From Panulirus ornatus (lineage: Eukaryota; Arthropoda; Malacostraca; Decapoda; Palinuridae): a stretch of 64,000 nt of DNA. The notes beneath the pieces are model-generated. The model did not search any database and was not told where the DNA came from. It saw nothing but the letters and a program-made list of their open reading frames with translations. The stretch is from assembly GCF_036320965.1 (NCBI RefSeq), contig NC_092281.1, positions 11,028,219-11,092,218 on the forward strand, written 5' to 3'. The translations under genes and the position numbers were made by a program. Within the stretch, counting starts at the first letter, position 1, and the number at the start of each line of letters is the position of its first letter. Positions 11,901 through 26,000 of this stretch are shown here, in pieces.

Positions 11901-14900
11901 TTAGGCCCTGATTGGCTAGTTGTTAGTAAATATGAAGACCAATTAATGACTGAAGAAAAAAGGATATTCCTCTAACCTGAGTGATTCCTGGGAATTGGAG
12001 CCAGACTCTGCATCACTCTAATTCTTCCTAGTATGGTAGATGCCATGTTCCACCTCGGGGCAAGTGAGAAATGGCCCTTCATGCTGCCTGTTATGTTCTG
12101 TCACTGCTTATATTTGATTAGGCTTTCAATATTTATATGTAATACTAATTCTGCACTTTTATGTTATAATGCTAATTATTTTAACAAATTTTCTCAAGGT
12201 TATAGATTTTTCTTTATTTCTGTATACATTATATCAGGTTACCTATGAAGATCCTGGCATTAGCATGTCATAAAATGTAATTCTGCATGTTTTTACATGC
12301 ATGAATGCCTACTATGCTATTTTATGTTGATGTCTGCCAATCAAACTTTGTTATATAGATATTGCTGTATGTGGAATGATTCCCCAACTATTCAGTGTTT
12401 TGCCTTGCCCGTATCTTGTTTGCGTGTAAGGTTTATTAACAGCATTTGCTATATTTTGATTTAATAAATTCTGTTTCTTACTAATGTTAAAGGTCATAAT
12501 GCTTGCAGCGCATTGTTAAAAATATGTAACCAATTACTCAGTAAATACTGTATATTGTCTTTGAAATCTTACTTGTGCATGCTTTATCTGTATAAAGCAA
12601 ATTTAAGAACACAGATTCTAAGTCACAATAATGTATGATAGTGCAACTTCAAGAAGATGAAGGTATTTCTTTGAACTATTATTCAATGCTGATTCTGCCA
12701 GAAAACGAAGACTTCAAAAGAGTTACCTTTATGATAGAAACTTTAACTGCAATAATCTCATATTATCTTGGCTGTTGCAAAGGGTTCATAAAGAATTCAT
12801 GATGTGTGCAAGTCTATTTTGATTATTTTGGTAAATACAAGGAAAGGAGATGCCAGGCTTGAAGTTGTATCATAGTCAGTTGACAAAATGGAGTACTGTC
12901 TTGTCTGTATGACTGGGTGAACTGCTGCCTTGGGCTGCAGGAGCCCTTGGTAGAGATGTTCTGGTTAGCACCAGGACCCTTTCTTAGAAAGGGTTCTTAG
13001 GTCATTATAGATAAATGAATGCAAGGAAATGAACTCTTACCTGCAGACGCATAAAGTTAGCCTGCTTCAGTATCCTAGTTATAGAAGCTGTTTTTGATTA
13101 CTTTTTGGATGTCTACCTGTACAAATGTTCCTAATTAAAATAAAAAAAGAAAGAAAGGGAAGCCTGGAAGAGACGTTGGTAGACTGAGATTACAGTGGTT
13201 GTGTTTCTGTTTTTAAGAAAAAAGGTAGATGAGCTGAATTTCAATTCTGTTAACATAGTGATTTGAAATATCTAATATGAGTGTTGTCATTCACAGATGC
13301 AAGGCAACTTTTTTAAAATCATCACCTATTGAATTATTTGCTGAATGCCAGCTATAATACATGCCATCTGTGGCATGACAAGTGTTCCAAAACTCTGGCC
13401 CATTATCAGAAGCCTGCAGTACTTACTTATTTGGTGTGAGAGTTAGTATTGTGTTACTTATTTAAATATTTCAACAGCTTCATATCATGGCAAAATCAGT
13501 ACTATATTTAAAGCATGCCTAGTGGAGATCTAAAAGATAAGTTATTATACTTAAGGACTACTAAGTTAATCACCAGGAAGATCAATATAATTATACTATT
13601 ATATTTAAATATATTGTGTAAAAGATTATGTTTAATACACAATATGCTCATGAGAATGGAAAGGAAACATATTTGCCTATTGTTCTTATCAAGGGTGATC
13701 CAATGCAAAAAAAAATAACTTAATAATCCGGTGCACAATTAAAACTATGTAATATCATTTGCCTCCTCAGTGGTAGACATATATAAAGCTACTAAAATGC
13801 AAGATTAGCACATTAACAGAACATTTTTTTAAAGTCAAATTTAGTTTGAAAGTGTATTTCAATAATATTTTTATAGCATATGAAGTGTTTAGTCACTGTA
13901 CCTTCTCTATTCTCAAACTTCAAGTTTTGTTTTGTTACAGTGAAGTTTATGTTTTACTTTGCTTTTATGAAGCATATTTCCTCCCAGATTCATTTCTAAG
14001 ACTTTATTTTTGAAGAAGGTACAGAATGTTTTTGTAGAGTTGATGCAGTTTCTTGTGAATTTGTTCATTGGCAGATGATGTTCTTTTAATGGAGTATAAT
14101 GGTGCCTTCAGTTAAAGCTGAATAATGATTAAATGTACTGAATTTAAACTTTAATGCATTTTCAAATCAAAAATAATTTTTTTGGTTTTAATCTTAAAGC
14201 ATAAGGTTAAACACAATTAATAAGTCCTGTTAATATTTTTCTATGCTTAGTTACATATCTGTTCCTTATCTCTTGATTTTAGATGAAACAGTCTGCTTTA
14301 GTTATTCAACTAAACCTTTAGTTTTTTTTTCTTATCTTGTACCCCAACTTGCTGTGACCAAATTCATCTCTGTATGAACTTATTTGATCTGCTACTAGAC
14401 GAAGGAGTCCATGACATTAGAAATCAACGAGAACGCCATCGTGTGGCCTGGAAACACCACTATCAAGCCCCAAGGATACATGATTCCCACCAGACTTAAG
14501 GTCAGTGGACTTGACATGTTTTATTGGATATCTAGTGAGAGAATGAGGTAGAGAGCAGTATTGGGTCTCTTATACAGTAATGACTTTGAATAACATTCTG
14601 TCTATTCTGTATTCAATTCCTTTATCAGTAGCATTTCAGTCAAAACTTGATGTTTATGCAGTCATGCTCATAAACACATACATTTTTGTTACTTTTAATT
14701 GCTTTATCATTAATGCAAGAAAGAAGATTAAGTGCATATAGTTTCATAAATCATTCATATCACACAGTGCTTTTCTGGCCCAGGAGTCTCTTCTATCATT
14801 ATGAGTCCCTGCGGCATTCAAGAAGCTGGCCATATCCATTGGATGGGACCACAGGTCATAAAGTGTTGTGATCTGTATGTGTCTATGTGCAGAGAGTGCA

Positions 14901-17900
14901 GGGCAATTGAGTAGTAAGTGCTCGGTGTCTACTTTATGGTAGTTGCATCAAGACCATAAAGGGTCTTAGGATATATTGAAATGGTATTTGTAGTATTGTA
15001 GTGATATGTATCACCATATAATAATGTATTTTTCATGATCTAAATGCATTGTCATAAGTATTGTAAATGTTATTATGTCTCACCTAATGAAAAGATTGGT
15101 ATTCTGGTTCAGAACTTGGGCAAGACATCTCATGCCTCAGTGTGACTTTGGATTCTTGGCTTCTTAAAAGTCCTTTGTCTTTAACCTACTTTAATCCCAG
15201 TATTTTCATCTTGTCGGGTCATGATAAAACCTGACATATCCCTGGGGACAGGAGAGAAAGAATACTTCCCATGTATTCCCTGCGTGTCGTGGAAGGCCAC
15301 TAAAAGGGGAGGGAGCGGGTGGCTGGAAATCCTCCCCTCTCTGTTTTTTTTTTTTTTTTAACTTTCCAAAAGAGGGAACAGAGAAGGGGGCCAGGTGAGG
15401 ATATTCCCTCAAAGGCCCAGTCCTCTGTTCTTAACGCTACCTCGCTAATGCGGGAAATGGCGAATAGTGTGAAAGAAGGAAAGAAGAAAAAAGAAAATAT
15501 ATGGTGTAGATAAGTTGCAAAAGAGAAGCTATGTAGATGTGATTTATAGTTACACTGTTCATCAGACAATTATCAAAATTCTAAAAATGCATTATTTATT
15601 ATACAGACAATTTATGTATAATTCATTCCTTTGATTTTACAGCTTCTGTAATCTAGATTTGTAGAGCAGATGAGGAGAACTATTCTCTATGGGGCTTTAC
15701 AAGTTTAATCCATCAAATCAATTGAATAACTTAATAAGTCTGTGTCAGTTTTGTTTTTCCTCTATCACATTATCACAGTAACAGCAATGACTTTGACAGA
15801 AATTATGATGATACTCTTTTAACTTTGCTGAAATGATTCTGTCCAGTATTGAGCACACATAAAGCATCAGCTGATACTCAGTATGGGTGTATTGCACTGA
15901 CTTGCCCATGACTATGAAGAAAAATATATGGTTGAGGATGACTGAGACATCAAAGTCACATAATGGCAGTGGAAAAAATGGATTGTATATGACAATGACT
16001 TTACAGTCTGAAGGTGCAGAAGTAATGTAGTTAAAAGTTGCATTTGGATTTCATTGCCCTTTTTTTCATTTAGTGTTGAGTTGACTACATTCCTTTTTTC
16101 ATACTTCCTTTACCTATGAGATTAGAAATTTCAGTGCTTTCCATATTGTTGTAATATTTATTTTTTGTTACATTTGTTTCCATCATGACACATTTTTACT
16201 TTTAAAACTGTCCCCATCTTGAACGCACTTCTTTTGATCAACACTGTTCTGTTGACCCAGTATATGCTCAGTATAGAGTGATATGGATGATATATACATG
16301 TTATATTGCTCCCTCTAGAGGCCACTTCTACAGGTACCTATTAGGCTGTACTAAATGAAAAAAGAAAACTAAAGTGATTAATCTGTTTACTAAAATGAGA
16401 TAGCATGATCGTTTTTTTTCATTCTTTTCACACTGCAGCTGATGTTTATCTAACCTCACCATTGTGTTCCTAGGTCCTGACTATTGAGGAGAAACCATTT
16501 GTGACCACACAGAGGATTGAAAGCAAAGCAGAATGTTTGGGTGGTGGCCGAGTTCTCTGCCCTTGGTACAACACCTCAGGGGAAAGCGCTGACCTGTTCT
16601 GCTGTAGTGGTTATTGCATCGACTTGCTCAACACACTTGCTAACAAGATCAACTTTACTTTTGAACTTGCTCTTTCTCCTGATGGCCAGTTTGGTTCTCT
16701 TCAGATGAATGAAAAGACAGGTAAAGTAGCATGCAGTTTTAACTGTTAAGCTTATAAGTTTCCTAAATCTCATGGCTCACATTAAAATGCTTTAGTCATC
16801 AACACTTTTAAGGAATGAACCAATGAAAACATTCCATTTTGCCGTGATTAAACAGTAACATGGTTGAAAGAATATACACTCAGTTCCTCGGTGATGCTGG
16901 AAAAAGGGTATGATATTACTGATTAGTTGTTTGAAGTCATAAAACTGTGAATTTACTTTTTACATAAATAATCCCAAATGAAATGAAAAGAATGATAAAA
17001 GTTGTACATGTTTTAAAGGATGATAATTAAGTTAGGTATATGTGAGACTGTTAAAGGTTGGTGGAACATTTAAACGGAGTGATGATTGTGAAATTAACCT
17101 GTTTAGATTGTATATATATGGCTTTTCAAATGAAGGTATGGGAATTTTGATGAGATAGAATTGGTTTGATAAGATAGTTTACTGGAAATATTTAAGCTGT
17201 AAGTTATTAGTGAAATGAATTCAGTTATATTAGACTTAAAATGAATGTAATGGGAGTTCAGCCCTTTTGCAGCTTATCTCTTGACCTTTATTTCATAACT
17301 TTTTAAATTTTTATATACTGTCATCATTCACATTTTCAGTACTTAATTTGTTCCATTCATTCTTTTACTCTGACTGCTCCCTGTCAGCATTGTCAAGCTA
17401 GTTTTAAAGAAGTGTTCACTGTCAACGTTGTCAAGCTAGTTTAGACAATGATTATGATCAAAGTCTGCCCTTACTCTTTTGTTTTTCATTTTGGCATATT
17501 TACATCTAACCTCTCCATGTAACTGTTTTCTTATGTCATGTAACATCTGAACCTTTTCTGTGAGTTCTTTGTCCTTTTGTAGATGCTGTGACCAAACTTT
17601 AGGAACATAGATTAATCTGGGTCTAATGTACTTTGTGAATAGCTTGCTGAAGATTTTTTTTTACCCATGTATTTAATTCAGTTTTGATATTTGCCATCAG
17701 ACAAATTAACTTCTTTATGATTCTTTGAAGATAGTATTCTGGCGACATATTAGGTACATTGTCAACCCCAAAGTTCCATCCACATATAGATTAATGTAGC
17801 TTGTATTTTGTTACATCAGAATCCTGTTGAGAACTTTTTTCACTCTGTCTCATTCAAGTTATTTTGCATTTATTTGGACTGGCTTTCATCAGATCATGTC

Positions 17901-20900
17901 CCTTGTATGAATCAAGGTCCTTTAGTAGTATGCTTCTGTTGTTTTTTCAGTTTCAACGCATTCTAAGTCCTCTTTCCCATCCTATTTCATTGATGTTGGG
18001 ATTATAGTGTTCAATAATGTGAATACACTTTTGAAACTGACATTTAGATCCCTGCATATGGTCACTCAGTACAGCTTTTCTCTTTGAATCCCTTGGTTTG
18101 ATCAGCTGCCATTTAACCAACAATTCACTCCTCATGAATTTCTATAAAAGCTCTGGATTTTTCCCCTTCCTTGGCCACAGTACTCTTTTCAGTGTTCCTC
18201 TTCTTCCTCATTGTCCAATATTCATTTCTTGCAATCTTGTTTCTTTCAAATGTTGATTGGTTGATGTGCCCCATAAATCTCCTTCACGATACATAAGGAA
18301 TTTAGAGATATCGAAATGGTATAATGTGAATCTTAGGTAATGAGAAAGTGCTTGACATGTGTATTGATAGAAGCTGCTTCATTGGTGTTTGGCAGTGTAA
18401 GAGTAGCTTTTGGAATGAGAGAAACAGCATAGGATACTGAGGATTTAAGGCAGGTGACAGGTGAGGAAGACTGTAACAGGAGAGCTGTTTTTTGGAAAAT
18501 AATGAAGAATGGATAACAAAAGTGAAAATTTAAATTCTGATATTATATAAGAGAGAAAAAAGTTGCAGTTAGAAATAAGAGGAAAGTAAATGAAAGTCTC
18601 TGAAAATGAATAATGAAATTAAGGAGGAATAACTAGCTTTTTTGTAAGATATACAAAAGTGCAGAGGGGAAATTGGTATGAAAAGCAAGGCCATATGATA
18701 CAAATCAGGAAGATAATCAGTGACAAAGAAAGCCTATAAAAGGTGGAGCAAATACATTAATGAAATGATTGATGACAATGGTATAGGACCCATGTGGATG
18801 ATAGAACTAAAGGTTCAGGAGAGTTCAGGATTGATGTGGGGAAGAGGAAAGGGAATATTGTACCTATTCATTGAGAAGTTAGGGTTGAAAGTATAAAGAC
18901 TAGAGATGAAGCTGCAATCAAAAAATCTGAATATGTTTTTAGCAATATGCAACAGTAAATGTTTTAATGAACTCACTTCAACTTTTTCATGTTCTTGATC
19001 CATAGATTAGATGAATTAATTCATTCCTTCTTTTCACTTCTAATCCATAAACATGTTCTAGAAACAAGGACTATCTCATTTCAAAACCCTTGTCTCTCAG
19101 GCAAGAAGGAATGGACTGGTCTGATTGGTCAGCTGGTGAACCAAACCCACGGGGCCGACATGATTGTGGCACCTCTCACCATCAACCCTGAGCGAGCCCA
19201 GGTTATTGAGTTCTCCAAGCCTTTCAAGTACCAAGGAATCACCATCTTAGAGAGAAAGGTGTGACTTTTATGACTACCATATTTGCTGAAGTGCTGCAGC
19301 CTCTATTAAGTGATGTAGATTTTGAGAAAATTATTCTTCAGCAAATTCATGAGGGAATTTTTAAGAGCATTGCATTAAAGGCTTCTGCATACCACAATAT
19401 ACTTTGGAAGATGATTTTTTTTCCTTTAGTCTTAAAATTCTTCCAGTTTTCAGTTTTAAGTGTCACAGACTTTGCAAAAATGCAATTCAAGATCTCTAGT
19501 GAAGTGATATGGTAAGGATATCAAGGTATTCAGATAGATTTTATATCTGGAAAATGGGTGGGAGTTAGAAATGAAGCTGCTTAAATGATAGCTACTCTGA
19601 AAGTTAAGAGATGTTTGGAAGGACCATAGGATCCAGATATATAGGGTAAGTGCTGAAACATCCTGTCCAGATGCTTACCAATGATTATTTGTGTTTCTAG
19701 GAGGTAATGCAACAACTTATTCCTCTTGGAGCATCTGCAGTTTCAACATTTTTATTCTTATAGTTTGAATATGTAATGGGATTTGTATTTAGGATCTTCA
19801 AAAGACATATCACTGGCATCTGTACTTCATATGTATGTGTTTCTTTAGATTAGTTCCATTGGATTACCTGATCTTTCATGTCATACAGTAGATTTTACAC
19901 ATGAAAAAGTTCACATAGTTATCAGAGAAGAACATTGTAAAATATACAGTCTCTTCAGTTCTTCAAGCCAGAGAAAGAATAACTGGTCCCCTTTCTTACC
20001 CTCAGCAACCCCGATACTCCACACTGGTCTCCTTCCTTCAGCCCTTTCGCAACACACTCTGGATCCTTGTGATGGTATCAGTGCATGTCGTAGCACTGGT
20101 ACTCTACCTCTTAGACAGATTCAGTCCTTTTGGCAGGTAAGACTTTTGTTATGCATGGAGTGAAAATTCATTTTAGCACATGGTCAGGGTTACATAGGTT
20201 TGAAAGGTGTCTGGTTGCAGCAGAATTTTTACATCTTCAGTATCTTCACTGTAGTGTGTTCTGCTATCATTCATCCAGTCATACACTCTCCTGATGTAGT
20301 GATAGAAAATGATTTAAAATTTTTATCTACTGAGCACATGTTGTGGTGTAATGAATGCTTCAGATTTCCTGATCAGTACATATTTGAAATATTCTTGATA
20401 TTGTCTCATGCTTTTTATTTGAATAAAGAAGTACTTCATTAAGATAAGCCTCAAATATAATCCTCACAGACTTGCCCATTTGGAAGAAAGACTTAACAAC
20501 AACTTTTGAATCCCTCAGTGGATTGAAAATGCCAAATTGGAATAGTTTAGTGAAATAAGAAGGGACCAATCAACTAGAGTGCATAACAGGAAACTAAATA
20601 TGAGAAAAGTCAGAAAAGATGTGAATAAACATTTTCCTTAATGAAAAATAGTAAATGAGTGGAATGAATTAGATTAAGAAACGGTGGATGTGAGGAAAGT
20701 AAAGAGGTTTAAGAGAAAAGAAATAAGTCAAAGATTAGGTACTATTTTGTTATTATTTGTTTGTTTTGATTTACACACACACACACACGCACAGTAGTAG
20801 TCATACGGATTTGGGCCAAAGGAACCTCAGGAAGACTGTGAATAAATGAGTTAATCATACAGTATTTATCTTCTCTGGATTTGTAGAATTTCAAAATATA

Positions 20901-21189
20901 CAAGGTTTTATCATGTTGAATCTAGAAATTTTGATCATATTTTCATAATATGGTTGTATATATTTGAATGTTCTTGGACTTTGAGGTATATGGATCTATA
21001 TGACAATCTGACCAATGTAATTCATGAGTTTACTTGATTATCAAATATGGAAGTTCATGAGTTAATTGGCAGTATGATTGGAGAGTTCATAAGTTTTTTT
21101 GACTGTATGCTGTTCCTTGATGAAACTCACATGTTCCTTTGTGTGGATATATATATATATATATATATCCACAGCGACAAAGTATAAAA

Positions 21190-21238
<49 letters not shown>

Positions 21239-22959
21239 AGAGAAGAGGTAGTAAAAGCTTTGTGGAAGATGAAAGCCGGCAAGGCAGCAGGTTTGAATGG
21301 TATTCCAGTGGAATTTATTGAAAAAGGGGGTGACTGTATTATTGACTGGTTGGTAAGGTTATTTAATGTATGTATGACTCATGGTGACGTACCTGAGGAT
21401 TGGTGGAATGCGTGCATAGTGCCATTGTACAAAGGCAAAGGGGATAAGAGTGAGTGCTCAAATTACAGAGGTATAAGTTTGTTGAGTATTCCTGGTAAAT
21501 TATATGGGAGGGTATTGATTGAGAGGGTGAAGGCATGTACATAGCATCAGATTGGGGAAGAGCAGTGTGGTTTCAGAAGTGGTAGAGGATGTGTGGATCA
21601 GGTGTTTGCTTTGAAGAATGTATGTGAGAAATACTTAGAAAAGCAAATGGATTTGTATGTAGCATTTATGGATCTGGAGAAGGCATATGATAGAGTTGAT
21701 AGAGATGCTCTGTGGAAGGTATTAAGAATATATGGTGTGGGAGGCAAGTTGTTAGAAGCAGTGAAAAGTTTTTATCGAGGATGTAAGGCATGTGTACGTG
21801 TAGGAAGAGAGGAAAGTGATTGGTTCTCAGTGAATGTAGGTTTGCGGCAGGGGTGTGTGATGTCTCCATGGTTGTTTAATTTGTTTATGGATGGGGTTGT
21901 TAGGGAGGTGAATGCAAGAGTTTTGGAAAGAGGGGCAAGTATGAAGTCTGTTGGGGATGAGAGAGCTTGGGAAGTGAGCCAGTTGTTGTTCGCTGATGAT
22001 ACAGCGCTGGTGGCTGATTCATGTGAGAAACTGCAGAAGCTGGTGACTGAGTTTGGTAAAGTGTGTGAAAGAAGAAAGTTAAGAGTAAATGTGAATAAGA
22101 GCAAGGTTATTAGGTACAGTAGGGTTGAGGGTCAAGTCAATTGGGAGGTAAGTTTGAATGGAGAAAAACTGGAGGAAGTAAAGGGTTTTAGATATCTGGG
22201 AGTGGATCTGGCAGCGGATGGAACCGTGGAAGTGGATCATAGGGTGGGGGAGGGGGCGAAAATTCTGGGAGCCTTGAAGAATGTGTGGAAGTCGAGAACA
22301 TTATCTCGGAAAGCAAAAATGGGTATGTTTGAAGGAATAGTGGTTCCAACAATGTTGTATGGTTGCGAGGCGTGGGCTATGGATAGAGTTGTGCGCAGGA
22401 GGATGGATGTGCTGGAAATGAGATGTTTGAGGACAATGTGTGGTGTGAGGTGGTTTGATCGAGTAAGTAACGTAAGGGTAAGAGAGATGTGTGGAAATAA
22501 AAAGAGCGTGGTTGAGAGAGCAGAAGAGGGTGTTTTGAAATGGTTTGGGCACATGGAGAGAATGAGTGAGGAAAGATTGACCAAGAGGATATATGTGTCG
22601 GAGGTGGAGGGAACGAGGAGAAGAGGGAGACCAAATTGGAGGTGGAAAGATGGAGTGAAAAAGATTTTGTGTGATCGGGGCCTGAACATGCAGGAGGGTG
22701 AAAGGAGGGCAAGGAATAGAGTGAATTGGAGCAATGTGTTATACCGGGGTTGACGTGCTGTCAGTGGATTGAATCGGGGCATGTGAAGTGTCTGGGGTAA
22801 ACCATGGAAAGCTGTGTAGGTATGTATATTTGCGTGTGTGGACGTATGTATATACATGTGTATGGGGGTGGGTTGGGCCATTTCTTTCGTCTGTTTCCTT
22901 GCGCTACCTCGCAAACGCGGGAGACAGCGACAAAGCAAAAAAAAAAAAAAAATAAATAA

Positions 22960-23031
<72 letters not shown>

Positions 23032-26000
23032 TTTTAAAGAAAGACCTGAAATTCTGACCTGTCTACCCATAGAATCTGTTGCACTGGATGACAAATTCCA
23101 TACTGGTTTACTGGAAATATTTTCTTTTTCTTTTCATAAAATCAGGTATAAGCTGGCCAATATGGATGGCACCGAAGAGGATGCTCTGAACTTGTCTTCT
23201 GCAATATGGTTTGCATGGGGAGTTTTGCTCAACAGTGGTATAGGTGAAGGTATGTATGTAGTAAATCTAGCATATACTAGAAAGCACCATTGGAGTATTG
23301 TTAAACCTTCAGAATTGCTAATGGACTAAACACAGTATTTGTTACTGATATCAGGACATTTCGTAAAAAAAGAAATGTTCAATTTTTCTTTGTGACTCTA
23401 CATAGCTGCATATGCTCCTTATAATCACAATTCTATCGACATCATATTTTTTCTTAGTCTGCCATTTCACTTCCCATCTAACAGCTAATATTCATTTGCC
23501 ATAACTCTGATACATGTTCCTCTACACTGTTATCTTATCTTACTCCTGTTTCTTTACATATTCACACTTATAGGTTTGAGCTGTGTCTGTTCAATTGAAT
23601 TATTATCTACAATTCATATGTTGAAGGTAGAATCCCACAGATATGTAGAATTTTTGACAGATCAATCTTTTTATGGGAAAATGCCCAGGACTATTTTGTA
23701 GCACTTTCTTAATTATTTTCTACAATAACCCATTAATGTATCTCTCTTAGTGCATACTTCATCAGCCTTACCCTGCATCTGGCTTTTGGTAATTTCCATC
23801 ACTTTCTGTTGCACAATTGCATTCTGTTTGCAAGCAACTGCAGATGACCTCAGATATTATTCTTCATCTCCAGCTCCTATTTAAAACTTACAGGTCTGTA
23901 TATTTTTGTTCCATGTAGTCTGTTATGTTGTTGGCAGAGTCATATTCAGTAACTCTTTTTATGTTGCTCAACATTCTGGTTTTATTATGATAGAAAAAAA
24001 ATCAGTCTTATTTAAGTAGTCTGGGAGAAATTACTGCTGGTCAAGAATATCACTGAAACTATTGTCATGACTTCTGTGGGAGACCTGAATTAATAACCCC
24101 ACCATGACCCCACTCTACATGACTCACATTGTACCGATCCCACAATGTATTGACTTATAATGACTCCACAGTCTGTTGATGCCACCATGACCATGCAGTG
24201 TATTGACCCCACCATGACCTTACACAGCTTTGATACCACAATAACATTACAGTGTAGTAACGCCAACATGATCACACTCTGTTGCTGTTGCCATGATGTA
24301 TGGTGTAATAACCAACCCCTAATGATTACACACTGTAATGATGCCATTATGACTCTTCACTTTATCAACCCCACTTTGACCCAACATTGTTCTGATGCAA
24401 TTGTGATTCTACAGTGTACTAACTCTAGCATAACTCAAAGCTATAATAACACCAGCCATATCCAGACAGTGATGACCATATAACAAAATGGCTTTCCACA
24501 ACTCACAGGTACACCACGAAGTTTCAGTGCTCGTGTCCTAGGGATGGTGTGGGCCGGCTTTGCTATGATCATCGTAGCCTCATACACTGCCAACCTGGCG
24601 GCTTTCCTCGTGTTGGATCGCCCCCAGACCTCTCTCACTGGTATCAACGATGCCAGGGTCAGTCTAAGAAATTGAATAATGAGTTGAAGAAATTATATTG
24701 AATTCAGATTAAGATAACAAGAAAGGCATATGTATTATTGAATTTTTAGTGACATGAACCTGATGCATTGCAATACTTTGTAATGCTTTTCACAGTAATC
24801 TTCACCCTCATTGAGTATTTAGAAGCATTACCCAAAGTGTCACTTTGGAAAATACTCTTATGATCATCTTTGTTGTTTCCTTCAAGAAACATTTGACAAA
24901 TTGATAGTTAACTTGATGTAAGATGGAAACAGTTGACAATTTGATAGTTAACATGATATAAGATGATTGTGATGCCTAAACTGAGTTGACCTCCTTGATT
25001 ATTCCCATTTTTCTGTTGTGTCATGCCTCTAGTATATGTTATTATTTTTCTATTGATTGTTCCTGCCCTCAGTTAGATATTAGATGCAAACTGTAGCATT
25101 TGGATTCTTCAGTCATAAGGGAAGTTATCATTAAGCATCTCCGGGATTCATATTTAGAGGAAACAGTAGTCAAATTGTTCTACTTTGAGAAGCAATAGGG
25201 GATCTGGAAATGGACATGATGCAATGAAGAGGGGCAAAACACAATTTAAGTGACCCAGAAGAAATAGTCTTTCTGTGGAAAAAGTTGTAGTTTTTATGCA
25301 AAGTTTATATGGACATTCCATCTGGTTTTCCCCATTCAAAACTTGATAAAGACATGACTTCTATTTTTCTTTCAAGATAGAGAATTGGATAAGAAAGCAA
25401 GTTTGTAAATGGCAAGTAAGTCATTCATTGCATCAACTCTGTATACATTTCATCTGCTGCACTCTAAACTATGCCTCAACTGCATGGTCTTCCACCCTCT
25501 CAGTAGTAAATATAACAAAACTGCAAATTACACAAAAACATACACTCAAAAAATTGCAAACTACCTAAGAAGCACAAACATTCACCACCAACACAATGTA
25601 ACAAAGATCCTCTCATAAAGTCCCACCTCAACATGCTTGGCACTCATTTCCATGCAACAGCATTAGACCCCTTCCACCCAAACCTCTCCATAACTAAACA
25701 CCAACCCCAAGTAGAAATAAAAATTTTATCCCTGCATAACACTTCAGCAACCTCTACCTACAGATCCACCATCCCCAACAAATATAACACTAACAACATG
25801 CATATACACTGAAATAATCATTAAACACAAAACAACCACCTTCCCAACTCAGTCCTGAACTCCACCTCACCAGACATACTCCCATCAGAATATTATGGAT
25901 GGTACCATATTCACTAACAGCCAGATATTGACTGTCATCACTTTTGTCTTAGATGTGACTGGTATGACTGTCATCATGGCAAAGCCAAACAAGGCTCATA

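Noticed and set aside
15228..15510. tRNA-derived SINE head
   Set aside because: No A-box/B-box pair or cloverleaf could be found; kept only as SINE-like.
22237..23094. 285-codon minus-strand frame
   Set aside because: Antisense shadow of the LINE reverse transcriptase running into a (TA)n tract.
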